The position numbers were made by a program, and so were the translations under genes. The notes under the pieces were generated by a model that was not told the origin of the DNA, searched no databases, and saw only the letters and a program-made list of their open reading frames with translations. This document shows, in pieces, positions 45,781 to 53,975 of a stretch of DNA of 64,000 nt. Numbering within the stretch: the first letter of the stretch is position 1; every line of letters begins with the position of its first letter. Source of the DNA: an uncultured Bacilli bacterium (GTDB taxonomy: Bacteria; Bacillota_I; Bacilli_A; RF39; UBA660); assembly GCA_934141245.1 (NCBI GenBank), contig CAKPCB010000002.1, positions 1-64,000 of the forward strand, in the 5' to 3' direction.

Positions 45781-45942
45781 ATGACAAAAGAAGAAATTAA
45801 TAAAATAATATTTAGTCTTGAAGCAGATGAAGATGTCATTGAGTTTGTTAACAAAAGAATAGCAGAGTTAGAAAATAATTCAGTTGAAACTACAGTAGGG
45901 CATAATTATACTACAACATTTAAAAAATATAGATTTTCTTAA
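45781..45942 (+). CDS. Small acidic protein of the DUF1016 cassette
   Basis: 53 residues, ATG after AGGATGTGATT. Sequence begins MTKEEINKIIFSLEADEDVI and is helical and acidic, with a basic end. Its last eight codons lie in the second comEC repeat, read in another frame, so the original C-terminus may be lost. Its position after a nuclease gene suggests a partner or antitoxin-like role, but only by context. Confidence 0.5.
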   Translation: MTKEEINKIIFSLEADEDVIEFVNKRIAELENNSVETTVGHNYTTTFKKYRFS

Positions 45943-46168
45943 GGTTGGTCATCATGGCTCAAATACAAGTAGTAGTGAAGAATTTATAAATAGTATTAAT
46001 CCAAAATACAGTTTGATCAGTGTTGGAAAAAATAATAGATATGGCCATTCTAAAAGGTCTGTATTGGATATATTAAAGAATAGTAAAGTTTATAGAACGG
46101 ATCAGGATGGAAGTGTTATGTTTAAAATTAAAAATAATAAAATAAAAACATGTAGTGATAGTACTTAA
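45918..46168 (+). pseudogene. Orphan copy of the comEC 3' end
   Basis: In the comEC frame this reads from about NIDFLKVGHHGSNTS to RTDQDGS and a different tail (VMFKIKNNKIKTCSDST, stop at 46166-46168). There is no start codon or ribosome site. Identity with 44593-44788 is about 98%. Changes include HP to HS in the RYGHP stretch, as expected for unselected drift. It is probably the former end of comEC, left behind when the DUF1016 cassette and a new end came in. Confidence 0.85.
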
Positions 46169-46345
46169 AGTCGAAATATAGCTAAAATTGCTAAGTGAAA
46201 TTTGACAATATAGCAGTATAATGATAATAAAAAATGTGAGATAAGCATATTATTAAGTGTAGAGGTTTATAATTGATGAGAATTAAACTAATAAAATTTA
46301 ATAAAAATGTAACATTTTATAATTATATTCCATAATATATACTGT

Positions 46346-46364
46346 AACACTATATAATAGTGTT
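46346..46364. repeat. Inverted repeat around a TATAAT
   Basis: AACACTAT, spacer ATA, ATAGTGTT: a perfect 8-bp dyad with TATAAT (46353-46358) in its centre, built like the dyad at 17281-17297. No good -35 stands upstream. Confidence 0.5.
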
Positions 46365-46375
46365 TGTAATAGATT

Positions 46376-46402
46376 GGGGGTTAATTATAACCCTCTTTTA
46401 TT
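46376..46402 (+). terminator. Intrinsic terminator
   Basis: GGGTTA (46378-46383), loop ATTA, TAACCC (46388-46393), stem extended by two pairs, then TTTTATTT. Confidence 0.75.
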
Positions 46403-46420
46403 TGTATAAATCATAGGGAC

Positions 46421-46449
46421 TTGAAAAAATACAAAAAATGTGCTATTAT
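46421..46449 (+). promoter_or_regulatory. Promoter of the HD-domain gene
   Basis: TTGAAA (46421-46426), 17-base spacer ending in TGC, TATTAT (46444-46449): good -35 and an extended -10. Confidence 0.7.
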
Positions 46450-46489
46450 GTTACATATCGATTAAAAAAGATATTAAGAGGTGTAATTA

Positions 46490-47002
46490 ATGGATTACGA
46501 AAGTAAGTTTTGTGATAAGCAATATTTAAGTATTGTTCAAGATATATTAAAAGATGATGAAGTTTTAAAACTAAAAGAAATCACTCATCATGGGCTTGAT
46601 AGATTAGGGCATTCATTAAGAGTATCATATTATTCATATAAAATTAGTAAACTTTTTGGGTTAGATTATCAGAGTGCTGCAAGGGCAGGGCTATTACATG
46701 ACTTCTTCTTTGAAAGCAGTAAAGGTAAAAAACCAACAGAAAGATTAAAAAATTTGGTTAATCATCCAAAATATGCATTAAAAAATGCAAACGATCGTTT
46801 TTACTTAAATAATATTGAGAAAAATATCATTGTATCGCATATGTTTCCTGTTTCCATAACAGTTCCAAGATATATTGAGGGCTGGATTGTTAATTTAACA
46901 GATGATGTTGTTGCAATAGGTGAAATATGTTACAAGTCAAGAGTTAAATTATCATATGCAATTAATTTTATATTTATATTTTTATTTGCAAATTTTAGAT
47001 AG
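46490..47002 (+). CDS. HD-domain phosphohydrolase-like protein
   Basis: 170 residues, ATG after AGAGGTGTAA. HD-domain residues appear in order: THHGLDRLGHSLRVSYYSY (first His), AARAGLLHDFFF (His-Asp pair), NHPKYAL and IVSHMFPVS, with an Asp in LTDDVVAI. Such proteins hydrolyse phosphates on nucleotides or related compounds; the substrate is unknown. Small, soluble, except that the last 20 residues (YAINFIFIFLFANF) are hydrophobic. Single-gene unit with its own promoter and terminator. Confidence 0.85.
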   Translation: MDYESKFCDKQYLSIVQDILKDDEVLKLKEITHHGLDRLGHSLRVSYYSYKISKLFGLDYQSAARAGLLHDFFFESSKGKKPTERLKNLVNHPKYALKNANDRFYLNNIEKNIIVSHMFPVSITVPRYIEGWIVNLTDDVVAIGEICYKSRVKLSYAINFIFIFLFANFR

Positions 47003-47004
47003 AA

Positions 47005-47035
47005 AATAAAACAGTTGAAGCTGTTTTATTTTTTT
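47005..47035 (+). terminator. Intrinsic terminator
   Basis: AATAAAACAG (47005-47014), loop TTGAAG, CTGTTTTATT (47021-47030), then T's. Confidence 0.85.
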
Positions 47036-47127
47036 GTGAATTTTTTGTTTTTACCTAAAGTTATACAGATATTTATATCAGTACTTAAATATTATTTTGA
47101 CAAAGACTTAATGATTTTAAGTTCAGA

Positions 47128-47156
47128 TTGTAAATTCTTTTAAAAAGTAGTACAAT
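47128..47156 (+). promoter_or_regulatory. Sigma-A type promoter
   Basis: TTGTAA (47128-47133), 17-base spacer, TACAAT (47151-47156), 33 bases before the VanZ-like gene. A TTGACA nearby at 47097-47102 has no matching -10. Confidence 0.5.
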
Positions 47157-47188
47157 TATTATAGTTTATATAAAGGTGGTGATAACCT

Positions 47189-47809
47189 ATGGCAAATCAA
47201 ATGCTGCAAACTTTTGATAATACATTTCTTGGTGTGTTAAACATGACGTGGCCTATGATTCTGATTTCTGTTGTGGTTTTATCTTCACTTAGATTATCCT
47301 ACTTATTAAAAAGCAAGGAGAATTTTTGTTTATATAAAGAATTACTAAATTTATTTTTTGTGGTATATATATTATGTTTGTTTCAAGTGGTTACTTTTCA
47401 AGATGTGAGTAGTTTTGGGACAAATAATTTTATTCCATTTAAAGAAATTCTTAGATATAATTTTGGTAGTAGATTATTTATTAAGAATATAATTGGAAAT
47501 GTTGTTATGTTTATACCATATGGTTTTTTTATCTCATATTATGGGAAATCAAATAAATGGAAAGGTGCATTGTTACTAGTACTTATCGCTTCTACCGTAA
47601 TTGAATGCACTCAACTAGCAATCGGTAGAGTATTTGATGTTGATGATATACTATTAAATGTTGTTGGCGGTATGCTTGGCTATTTAATTTATAAATTATT
47701 AAATAAAACTGCTAATATTTTGCCAAAAGTGTTTAAATCAGCAATATTTTTGGATATTGTTACAATTATATTGTTTATAATTTTTTCTGCTTATATTATA
47801 TGGAGGTAA
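47189..47809 (+). CDS. VanZ-family membrane protein
   Basis: 206 residues, ATG after AAAGGTGGTGATAA. Five or so membrane helices. NFIPFKEILRYN, FIKNIIGNVVMFIPYGFF, STVIECTQLAIGRVFDVDDILLN and GGMLGYLIYKLL are the typical VanZ-like block. VanZ itself gives low-level teicoplanin resistance, but most family members outside van clusters have no known role. First gene of a run reaching recO (VanZ-ybeY-dgkA-cdd-era-yqzL-recO). Confidence 0.88.
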   Translation: MANQMLQTFDNTFLGVLNMTWPMILISVVVLSSLRLSYLLKSKENFCLYKELLNLFFVVYILCLFQVVTFQDVSSFGTNNFIPFKEILRYNFGSRLFIKNIIGNVVMFIPYGFFISYYGKSNKWKGALLLVLIASTVIECTQLAIGRVFDVDDILLNVVGGMLGYLIYKLLNKTANILPKVFKSAIFLDIVTIILFIIFSAYIIWR

Positions 47810-47810
47810 T

Positions 47811-48260
47811 ATGGAAATAGGAATTTTTAATGAAACTAATGAAGATTTAGAAAAAGAATTGAATTCTTTACAAGAATTACTTGAAGATTTTTGCAAAAGA
47901 GAACATTTGGACAACGTCATATTTAACATAATAGTAGTTGATAAAGATACTATTCACAGTATTAATAAACAATATAGAGGAATAGATAGAGAAACAGATG
48001 TAATAAGCTTTGCATTAGAAGATGACAAGATTGTAAAAGAACCAGATAGCATTAGAGTTTTGGGCGATATATATATATGCCTTGATAAAGTAAAAGAACA
48101 ATCAGTTGAATATTGTCATTCCTTTAAAAGAGAGTTCACTTTTTTAGCTGTTCATGGTTTACTACATTTACTAGGCTACGATCATATGAAGAAAGAAGAA
48201 GAAAAAGTGATGTTTGCTAAGCAGGAGGAGGTATTAAATTATTATGGGATTACTAGGTAA
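47811..48260 (+). CDS. ybeY: Endoribonuclease YbeY
   Basis: 149 residues, ATG after GGAGGTAAT. The zinc site is HGLLHLLGYDH (H-x3-H-x5-H), after YRGIDRETDVISFAL and LGDIYI. It matures 16S rRNA 3' ends and takes part in rRNA quality control. ybeY-dgkA-cdd-era is the classic Firmicute order. It overlaps dgkA by 17 bases. Confidence 0.96.
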   Translation: MEIGIFNETNEDLEKELNSLQELLEDFCKREHLDNVIFNIIVVDKDTIHSINKQYRGIDRETDVISFALEDDKIVKEPDSIRVLGDIYICLDKVKEQSVEYCHSFKREFTFLAVHGLLHLLGYDHMKKEEEKVMFAKQEEVLNYYGITR

Positions 48261-48648
48261 TAAAAAGTATAATTCAAATAAAAACAAAAACATAATTGAA
48301 AGCTTCAAACATGCTTACAACGGTGTTGTATATGCTGTGACTAGGGAAAGAAATATGCATATACATATAACTGTTGCAATCTTGGTTATTTTGTTTGGCA
48401 TTTTTTTTGAAATTAGTTATGTAGAGTGGTTAGCATGTTTAATCTTGATTGGATTGGTTATTTCATTAGAACTTGTAAATACAGCTATAGAAGCTACGGT
48501 AGATTTAATAACGATTGAAGAAAACCCCCTTGCTAAAGTTGCAAAGGACACATCAGCTGGTGCCGTTTTTGTATTAGCAATCTTATCTGCATTTATAGGT
48601 ATAATAATATTTCTACCTAAAGTTTTTGATTTTTTAATAAATTTATAA
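48244..48648 (+). CDS. dgkA: Diacylglycerol/undecaprenol kinase
   Basis: 134 residues. Three membrane helices with the family motif ERNMHIHI, then ISLELVNTAIEATVDLI (the conserved E-x-x-N-T-A-I-E helix) and AKDTSAGAV. In Gram-positives this enzyme phosphorylates undecaprenol and feeds the lipid carrier for the cell wall. The ribosome site GCAGGAGGAGG is about 10 bases upstream, within ybeY. Confidence 0.95.
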   Translation: MGLLGNKKYNSNKNKNIIESFKHAYNGVVYAVTRERNMHIHITVAILVILFGIFFEISYVEWLACLILIGLVISLELVNTAIEATVDLITIEENPLAKVAKDTSAGAVFVLAILSAFIGIIIFLPKVFDFLINL

Positions 48649-48658
48649 TGGAGGCGTT

Positions 48659-49045
48659 ATGAAAGATAAATTAAAAGAATTATTAAATAATAGCTATTGT
48701 CCATATTCTAATTTTAGAGTTGCTGCAATTGTTGTTATGAATGATGGATGTGAATTTACTGGTGTAAATGTAGAAAATGCTGCATATGGTTCTTCAATAT
48801 GTGCTGAGCGTAGTGCAATACTTGCTGCTATATCAAATGGATATAAAAAAGATGATTTTAAGAAGTTGTATGTAATGTGTGATAATAAAAAAATAGGAAT
48901 GCCATGTTTTGCATGTAGACAGGTAATATCAGAATTTTTTAGTAATGAAGATACTATTATATGTATGAATCCCGATGGAGATACTATGAATTTTAAGGTA
49001 AGCGATTTATGCCCATACCCATTTAATAGTGAGGATTTAAAATGA
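48659..49045 (+). CDS. cdd: Cytidine deaminase
   Basis: 128 residues, ATG after GGAGGCGTT. SYCPYSNFRV, then GVNVENAAYGSSICAERSAI (catalytic CAE) and PCFACRQVISEF (two zinc Cys) give the tetrameric-type active site. It converts cytidine and deoxycytidine to uridines in pyrimidine salvage. It overlaps era by 4 bases. Confidence 0.96.
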   Translation: MKDKLKELLNNSYCPYSNFRVAAIVVMNDGCEFTGVNVENAAYGSSICAERSAILAAISNGYKKDDFKKLYVMCDNKKIGMPCFACRQVISEFFSNEDTIICMNPDGDTMNFKVSDLCPYPFNSEDLK

Positions 49046-49929
49046 AAAGTGGATTTGTAAGTTTAGTTGGTAGACCAAATGTTGGTAAATCAACATTATT
49101 GAATAGTATTTTAGAAATGAAGCTTGCAATTACGTCCAACGTAGCAGGAACAACTAGAAATATAATACAGGGAATATACAATGATGATGAAAGCCAAATA
49201 GTTTTTATAGATACACCCGGTATTCATAAACCTATAAATAAACTTGGAACTTATTTAAATCGCAAAGCATATGCAATGGCTGATGATGTTGATATTAATT
49301 TATTTATTATTGATGCTGCTAGTGGCTTTGGTAGAGGAGATAAGTTTATATTAGAAAGGTTAAAGGAAATGAATAAAACCACTTTTTTACTTATTAATAA
49401 AGTGGATCAGATAAAAAAAGATGAATTATTGAAATTAATTGATCAATATAAAGACCTTTATAATTTTAGTGAAATTATACCTATATCAGCATTAAAAGGG
49501 GATAATGTTGAAGACTTAATTAAAACAATTAAAAAATATTTAAAAAATGATATTAAGTATTATCAAGATGATGTAATTACTAATGTTAGTCGTAATTTTA
49601 TTATTGCTGAAATGGTAAGAGAAAAATTACTTAGATTAACAAAAAAAGAGGTTCCACATTCAATAACATGTTTGGTTGAAAATTATGATGATGTTGGTGA
49701 TTATATTAATATCAGTGTATTAATAATTGTAGATAGAGATAATTTAAAAAAGATAATAATTGGTAAACAAGGACAAATGTTAAAACAAGTAGGAGTTGAA
49801 GCAAGAACAGATATTGAAGAATTTTTAGGCAAAAAAGTATTTTTGCAAACATATGTAAAAACAATTGATAATTGGAGAGATAGAGAAAAATATTTAAAGG
49901 AATTTGGATTAAATGAGATAGAATTCTGA
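49042..49929 (+). CDS. era: GTPase Era
   Basis: 295 residues. G motifs GRPNVGKSTLLN (G1), TSNVAGTTRN (G2), DTPGIH (G3), NKVD (G4), and SALKG (G5), then a KH domain (IIIGKQGQMLKQVGVEARTDIE) that binds the 3' end of 16S rRNA. It is needed for 30S assembly. Followed by yqzL and recO. Confidence 0.97.
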   Translation: MKSGFVSLVGRPNVGKSTLLNSILEMKLAITSNVAGTTRNIIQGIYNDDESQIVFIDTPGIHKPINKLGTYLNRKAYAMADDVDINLFIIDAASGFGRGDKFILERLKEMNKTTFLLINKVDQIKKDELLKLIDQYKDLYNFSEIIPISALKGDNVEDLIKTIKKYLKNDIKYYQDDVITNVSRNFIIAEMVREKLLRLTKKEVPHSITCLVENYDDVGDYINISVLIIVDRDNLKKIIIGKQGQMLKQVGVEARTDIEEFLGKKVFLQTYVKTIDNWRDREKYLKEFGLNEIEF

Positions 49930-49972
49930 TTAAACTAAATCAATATATATCATTATATAATAGGTGATATAT

Positions 49973-50092
49973 ATGGAACAGTTGATATGGGAATTATTTA
50001 AAAAAACAGGGAATATTAAATACTATCTACTTGCTAAGAAGATAGGTGAAGATAATGCAATCAATAAAAGTGATGGGAATAATAGTAAGTGA
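49973..50092 (+). CDS. yqzL: YqzL-like small protein
   Basis: 39 residues, ATG after TAGGTGATAT. It begins MEQLIWELFKKTGNIKYYLL, matching the start of B. subtilis YqzL (about 47 residues, WKVFSQTGNIDTYLL type), which also lies between era and recO. Context and the W-x-x-F-x-x-TGNI-x-x-YLL pattern make this fairly sure. Function unknown. It overlaps recO by 38 bases, and the recO ribosome site lies in its codons. Confidence 0.8.
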   Translation: MEQLIWELFKKTGNIKYYLLAKKIGEDNAINKSDGNNSK

Positions 50093-50783
50093 AACTAATT
50101 ATAGCGAATCTAGTAAAATACTTAATATATTGACTAGGGATTTAGGAATAATTAGTGTAATATCTAAAGGATGTAGAAAGCTAAAAAGCAAGTTAAGAAG
50201 TGTAAGTACAAAACTTATATATGGTGAATTTATTATTAGCTACAAAAAAGATGGACTTTCAACATTAATAGATGTAAATAGCGATTATATATTTAGAAAC
50301 ATAATGAGTGATATTAATACAATCAGCTATGTGTCGTTTATTGTTGAACTTGCAACACAAGTTGCTAAGCAAAATAATGATGCTAATATTTTTGATATTT
50401 TAATAACTGCTTTAAAAAAAATAGAATTAGGACTTGATCCTTTTGTGATACTTCTTATTGTTGAATTAAAATATTTAAATTATTTGGGCTTAAGTATTAG
50501 CTTAGATTGTTGTAGTAATTGTGGTAATAGTAATAATATAGTAACACTTAGTAGTGATAGGGGAGGCTATATTTGTAGTAATTGTTATCAAAATGAATTA
50601 ATAGTAACTAAAAAATCAATTAAAATTATTAATTTGTTGTACCATGTGGAATTAAACAATGTTACAAAAATTACTTTATCCGATAAAACAAAACAAGAAA
50701 TAAATTCATTTTTAGATGAATATTATGATAAATATAGCGGATTGTATTTAAAAAGTAAACATTTTATAAAATTAATTATTTAA
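50055..50783 (+). CDS. recO: DNA repair protein RecO
   Basis: 242 residues from the ATG at 50055 after TAGGTGAAG; the GTG at 50046 is within that site. N-terminal OB fold (VMGIIVSETNYSESSKILNILT, KGCRKLKSKL), helical middle, Cys4 zinc site (CCSNCGNSNN ... YICSNC). It loads RecA with RecR on SSB-coated DNA. End of the ybeY-recO run. Confidence 0.92.
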   Translation: MQSIKVMGIIVSETNYSESSKILNILTRDLGIISVISKGCRKLKSKLRSVSTKLIYGEFIISYKKDGLSTLIDVNSDYIFRNIMSDINTISYVSFIVELATQVAKQNNDANIFDILITALKKIELGLDPFVILLIVELKYLNYLGLSISLDCCSNCGNSNNIVTLSSDRGGYICSNCYQNELIVTKKSIKIINLLYHVELNNVTKITLSDKTKQEINSFLDEYYDKYSGLYLKSKHFIKLII

Positions 50784-50948
50784 GAACAAAAGAATAAAAA
50801 ATTTTTATTCGAATTGGTCGTCGATGATTCCAACATTCCTACTTCATAGAAAAAGTAACCTTTATTCTCCATAGGCTTAAATCCCAATAGTCGCTACCGT
50901 ACTTTTTTGCTTTCTATTTTTTTCTATTGCTTTCTTCTTTATTTTTAT
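50784..50948 (-). ncRNA. Possible omega-RNA / right end of an IS605-type element
   Basis: Downstream (minus strand) of the TnpB relic. It reads AAGTACGGTAGCGACTATTG, AAGCCTATGGAGAATAAAGG and ATGAAGTAGGAATGTTGGAA, then a GACGACCAATTCG end. Structured, more GC-rich than its surroundings, and placed where tnpB genes encode their guide RNA and the element's right end. The AAGCCTATGGAG stretch fits such 3' regions. Its border may be near the palindrome GAATAAAAAATTTTTATTC (50792-50810). With TnpB broken it is probably a relic. Confidence 0.5.
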
Positions 50949-51465
50949 TTAACTTGCAAAGTGCTTTTTTATCCCTTCAAACATAATATTTATACTTGCA
51001 TTTATATCTCTATCATTTGTATTGCGACATTTTTTGCATTCCCACACTCTAATTTTTAAATCATTTGTTATTTCTGTTTTACTATCACAGTGACTACATA
51101 TCTTACTACTTGCATAATAGGTATCTACTTGATAATAATATTTCCCAAGAAGTTTTGCCTTTTACTTGCCTACATAGTTTTCTTTGCATTCTTTTTAATC
51201 TTTTTTCTCTTTTATTTATCTCTTTTGGATTAGGGTATTTTTCTCCATCACTTGTTACTACTAAGTCCTTTATTCCAAGATCGATTCCAACTATACTTGT
51301 TGGTGTTATTTTTTTATGTGTTTCCTCTTCTTTTGTAAAAATTAAAAGATTATTGTTTGCATCTTTTATATCTATTTTTATATTACTATATTTTTTGTTT
51401 TTATAAATACTCGTTATACAGTTTGTTCTATAGCTTTGTTTACTGAATTTACTTTTAAAGGTAAA
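50949..51465 (-). pseudogene. tnpB: Broken TnpB (IS200/IS605 family) gene
   Basis: Read on the minus strand: KFSKQSYRTNC, SIVGIDLGIKDLVVTSDG (RuvC-I Asp) and KREKRLKRMQRKLCRQVKG in one frame. Near 51155 it jumps, in another frame, to GKYYYQVDTYYASSKICSHC, CKKC (zinc ribbon) and NDRDINASINI (last RuvC Asp), stop at 50949-50951. The N-terminal part and the segment between, including the RuvC-II Glu, are gone. TnpB is an RNA-guided nuclease of IS605 elements. No tnpA is present. Clear decay: 5' truncation, internal deletion and frameshift. Confidence 0.88.
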
Positions 51466-51487
51466 AAAATAGGATCAAAAATCCTAT
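51462..51487 (-). terminator. Terminator of the arginase-family gene
   Basis: On the minus strand ATAGGAT (51481-51487), loop TTTTG, ATCCTAT (51469-51475), then T's. Confidence 0.8.
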
Positions 51488-51497
51488 CTTTTACTAA

Positions 51498-52382
51498 TTA
51501 AAGCATATTAACTATTTTATTTATTAATTCTAAAACAATTTTAAGAGTTTTGTTATCTTTATCGTTTATGGGATTATATTCAACTATATCTATTGATTTA
51601 ATTAAATCTTTATGTTTTAAAAATTCATCAACAATCTTGAATAAATGTTTAGTATTTATACCGTCTTTATATCCTACAGATATTCCAGGTGCAATAATCG
51701 GATCAAGAACATCTATATCAATGCTTAAGTGTATTCCATTTGTGTTTTGTGTTGCGATTTGAATTGCGTTATTTACATTTGTTTCAATATTTCCTGATAT
51801 AACATCATTTGTTGAATAGACTTTAATTTTACTATTATCCAAGTTTACCTGTTCTAAGGTATCAATATCTCTTGCTCCAATTATTACAGTATTGTTATTT
51901 CTGAAAAAATTACCATCATGGAATTTTGTAAGTTCATATCCATTATTTTTTGTTACAGTAGCAAGTGGAAGCCCATGTATATTCCCCGATGCTGTTGTTT
52001 TAAATGTATTAAAATCAGGGTGCGTATCTACCCAAATTATTCCTAGTCTATCATTAGTTTTAATTGAAGCAAGTGCAGATGCAATTGCGATACTATGATC
52101 TCCACCTATCACAATATTTATTGAATCGTCATCGCTATTTTTTAATATTGTTTGATATAGTTCATCGTCAAATTTATTAATTCTATCAAAGTTTTTTCTT
52201 AAATCATTTTTATCTTGACTTTTGCTAGTGCAATCACAGGTAACATCAATAATTTTATTTATTTTTTTCAAATCTAATTTCTTTATATATTCTTTAACAA
52301 TTATAGGCCCTTTACTAGCGCCATCTATATTTACTCCGAGATCTGTACAAGCATTTATAATATTAATTTTTTTTGTATTCAT
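51498..52382 (-). CDS. Arginase/agmatinase-family hydrolase
   Basis: 294 residues, ATG after AGAGGTGTAA. Binuclear manganese motifs: GGDHSIA, WVDTHPDFNT (usual DAHxD, here DTHPD with ligands kept), SIDIDVLDP and VEYNP. The short N-terminal LGVNIDGASKGPIIVKEYI and length near 300 favour arginase (RocF-like) over agmatinase, but substrate choice is not certain. Arginase gives ornithine and urea. Single gene with its own promoter and terminator, divergent from murE; no rocD/rocE neighbours. Confidence 0.88.
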   Translation of the reverse strand: MNTKKINIINACTDLGVNIDGASKGPIIVKEYIKKLDLKKINKIIDVTCDCTSKSQDKNDLRKNFDRINKFDDELYQTILKNSDDDSINIVIGGDHSIAIASALASIKTNDRLGIIWVDTHPDFNTFKTTASGNIHGLPLATVTKNNGYELTKFHDGNFFRNNNTVIIGARDIDTLEQVNLDNSKIKVYSTNDVISGNIETNVNNAIQIATQNTNGIHLSIDIDVLDPIIAPGISVGYKDGINTKHLFKIVDEFLKHKDLIKSIDIVEYNPINDKDNKTLKIVLELINKIVNML

Positions 52383-52402
52383 AAATTACACCTCTAAATT
52401 AG

Positions 52403-52431
52403 ATAATAATGTAAAAATTTGTATAATTCAA
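52403..52431 (-). promoter_or_regulatory. Promoter of the arginase-family gene
   Basis: On the minus strand TTGAAT (52426-52431), 17-base spacer, TATTAT (52403-52408). Confidence 0.6.
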
Positions 52432-52490
52432 TAATAAATATAACTTTTTTACAAGTTTTATTGTATAATTTAGTATAGTGGAGTGATAAA

Positions 52491-53933
52491 ATGAAAAAAT
52501 TAAGTCAAATAATAGACTGCGATTATGATATAGAAATAAAAGGGATAAAAATAAATTCAAAGGAAATAGAACCAGGGGATTTATTTGTTTGCACTAAAGG
52601 CGTTAATGCAGATAGACATGACTTTATTGATGATGCCATAAAAAATGGTGCTGTTGCTGTTATAGTTAGTAGAGATGTTAATTGTTCTGTTCCAATGGTA
52701 AAGGTTAGTGACACAAATAAAGTACTTCCTATTATCTGTTCCAAATTTTATGATAATCCTGAAAAAAAACTTAAAATAATTGGTGTAACTGGTACTGATG
52801 GGAAAACATCTACAGCAACTATTATTCAAACTTTAATAGGCTCAGATAAATGTGGGTACATAGGTACAAATGGAAGAAGTTGCTCAAAGTTTAATAAGGA
52901 AATTAATAATACAACGCCAGATAGTGATAAACTGTTTGAATATTTTAAAGACTTTGTAGATGCAGGATGTGAATATGTAGTCATGGAAGCATCAAGTGAG
53001 GCATTCTTTAGACATAGACTTGATTTAATAGAATTTACAGGTGGTGTAATAACTAATATAACTAAAGAACACCTTAACATTCATAAAACATTTGAAAATT
53101 ACATTGACTGCAAATGCATGTTATTTAGACAAGTGGTGAAAAATGGATTTTCAATATTAAATAGTGATGATAGTCTATATAGTAAAGTGTTTGAATCTTG
53201 TCATGGCACCGTTTTGACATATGGTAAAAGCAAAAATGACACATTATTTATCAAAGATATATTTACTAGAAGTGATAGAACAATTATGAATATTGTAATC
53301 GATAATAAATTATATAATATAGAAAGCCCACTTCTTGGAGAATTTAATGTGTATAATTTGTCCGGGGCTATATTATGTGCTTTAAAACTTGGAATTGATA
53401 TTGATACAATAATTAATAGAATTTCTAACATAAGAGTTTCTGGTAGATTGGAATTATTACCTAATATGGGTCAAAAATTTAATATTATGATTGACTATGC
53501 CCATACACCAAATGGAATAATCAATTTACTTAATTTTATAAATACATTAAATATTAATAGAAGTATAGTAGTAATTGGTTCTGCTGGAGAAAGAGATTAT
53601 TTAAAACGACCTATTATGGGTAAAACTGTTGTAGATAATGCAAGTTATGCTATATTTACTTATGAGGACCCAAGAAGTGAAGAACCAATTGATATAATTA
53701 ATATGATGACTTCAGAAATTAAAGATCATAATAATTATGAAGTGGTTGTTGACAGAAGTTTGGCAATTAAACGTGCAATTGATATGGCAGTAGATGGTGA
53801 TATAGTATTAATATTAGGTAAAGGTAACGAGACATATCAAAAGTTGAAAAATAAGACAATATATTTTAATGATTTTGAAGAAGCTAAAAAGTATTTAAAA
53901 GAAAGATTGGAACGAGAAAAAGTAGGAATATAG
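52491..53933 (+). CDS. murE: UDP-MurNAc-tripeptide synthetase MurE
   Basis: 480 residues, ATG after GTGGAGTGAT. N-terminal UDP-sugar domain (GIKINSKEIEPGDLFVCTKG), ATP-grasp-like Mur centre (GVTGTDGKTST; VMEASSEAF; NITKEHLNIH) and a C-terminal domain with IDYAHTPNG and YEDPRSEEP. The Arg in EDPR is at the place of DNPR, which marks meso-diaminopimelate enzymes, whereas Lys enzymes usually have another residue there; mDAP is thus favoured but Glu/Asp variation makes it uncertain. First of murE-murG-murB-divIB. Confidence 0.93.
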   Translation: MKKLSQIIDCDYDIEIKGIKINSKEIEPGDLFVCTKGVNADRHDFIDDAIKNGAVAVIVSRDVNCSVPMVKVSDTNKVLPIICSKFYDNPEKKLKIIGVTGTDGKTSTATIIQTLIGSDKCGYIGTNGRSCSKFNKEINNTTPDSDKLFEYFKDFVDAGCEYVVMEASSEAFFRHRLDLIEFTGGVITNITKEHLNIHKTFENYIDCKCMLFRQVVKNGFSILNSDDSLYSKVFESCHGTVLTYGKSKNDTLFIKDIFTRSDRTIMNIVIDNKLYNIESPLLGEFNVYNLSGAILCALKLGIDIDTIINRISNIRVSGRLELLPNMGQKFNIMIDYAHTPNGIINLLNFINTLNINRSIVVIGSAGERDYLKRPIMGKTVVDNASYAIFTYEDPRSEEPIDIINMMTSEIKDHNNYEVVVDRSLAIKRAIDMAVDGDIVLILGKGNETYQKLKNKTIYFNDFEEAKKYLKERLEREKVGI

Positions 53934-53975
53934 GCATATACTATAGTATAATAAAATTAATTAAGGTGTGATCAT

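Larger units (their letters stand above)
46169..46489 (+). other. 321-base gap: hairpins and the HD-gene promoter
   Basis: No convincing gene. It holds an inverted repeat AACACTAT-ATA-ATAGTGTT (46346-46364), a terminator at 46376-46402, and a promoter at 46421-46449. A 19-codon open frame at 46276 has only a weak ribosome site. Confidence 0.6.

Noticed and set aside
46276..46335. 19-codon open frame (MRIKLIKFNKNVTF...)
   Set aside because: Weak, distant ribosome site and no recognisable sequence; it is within chance for such AT-rich DNA.
47189..47809. VanZ-like gene as a glycopeptide resistance gene
   Set aside because: No vanA/H/X genes are present and it sits in a ybeY-era housekeeping run; the family is wide and mostly not linked to resistance.
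51065..51406. 113-codon plus-strand open frame over the TnpB relic
   Set aside because: It is the antisense of the TnpB pseudogene, with low-complexity Phe/Leu/Ser content and no ribosome site.
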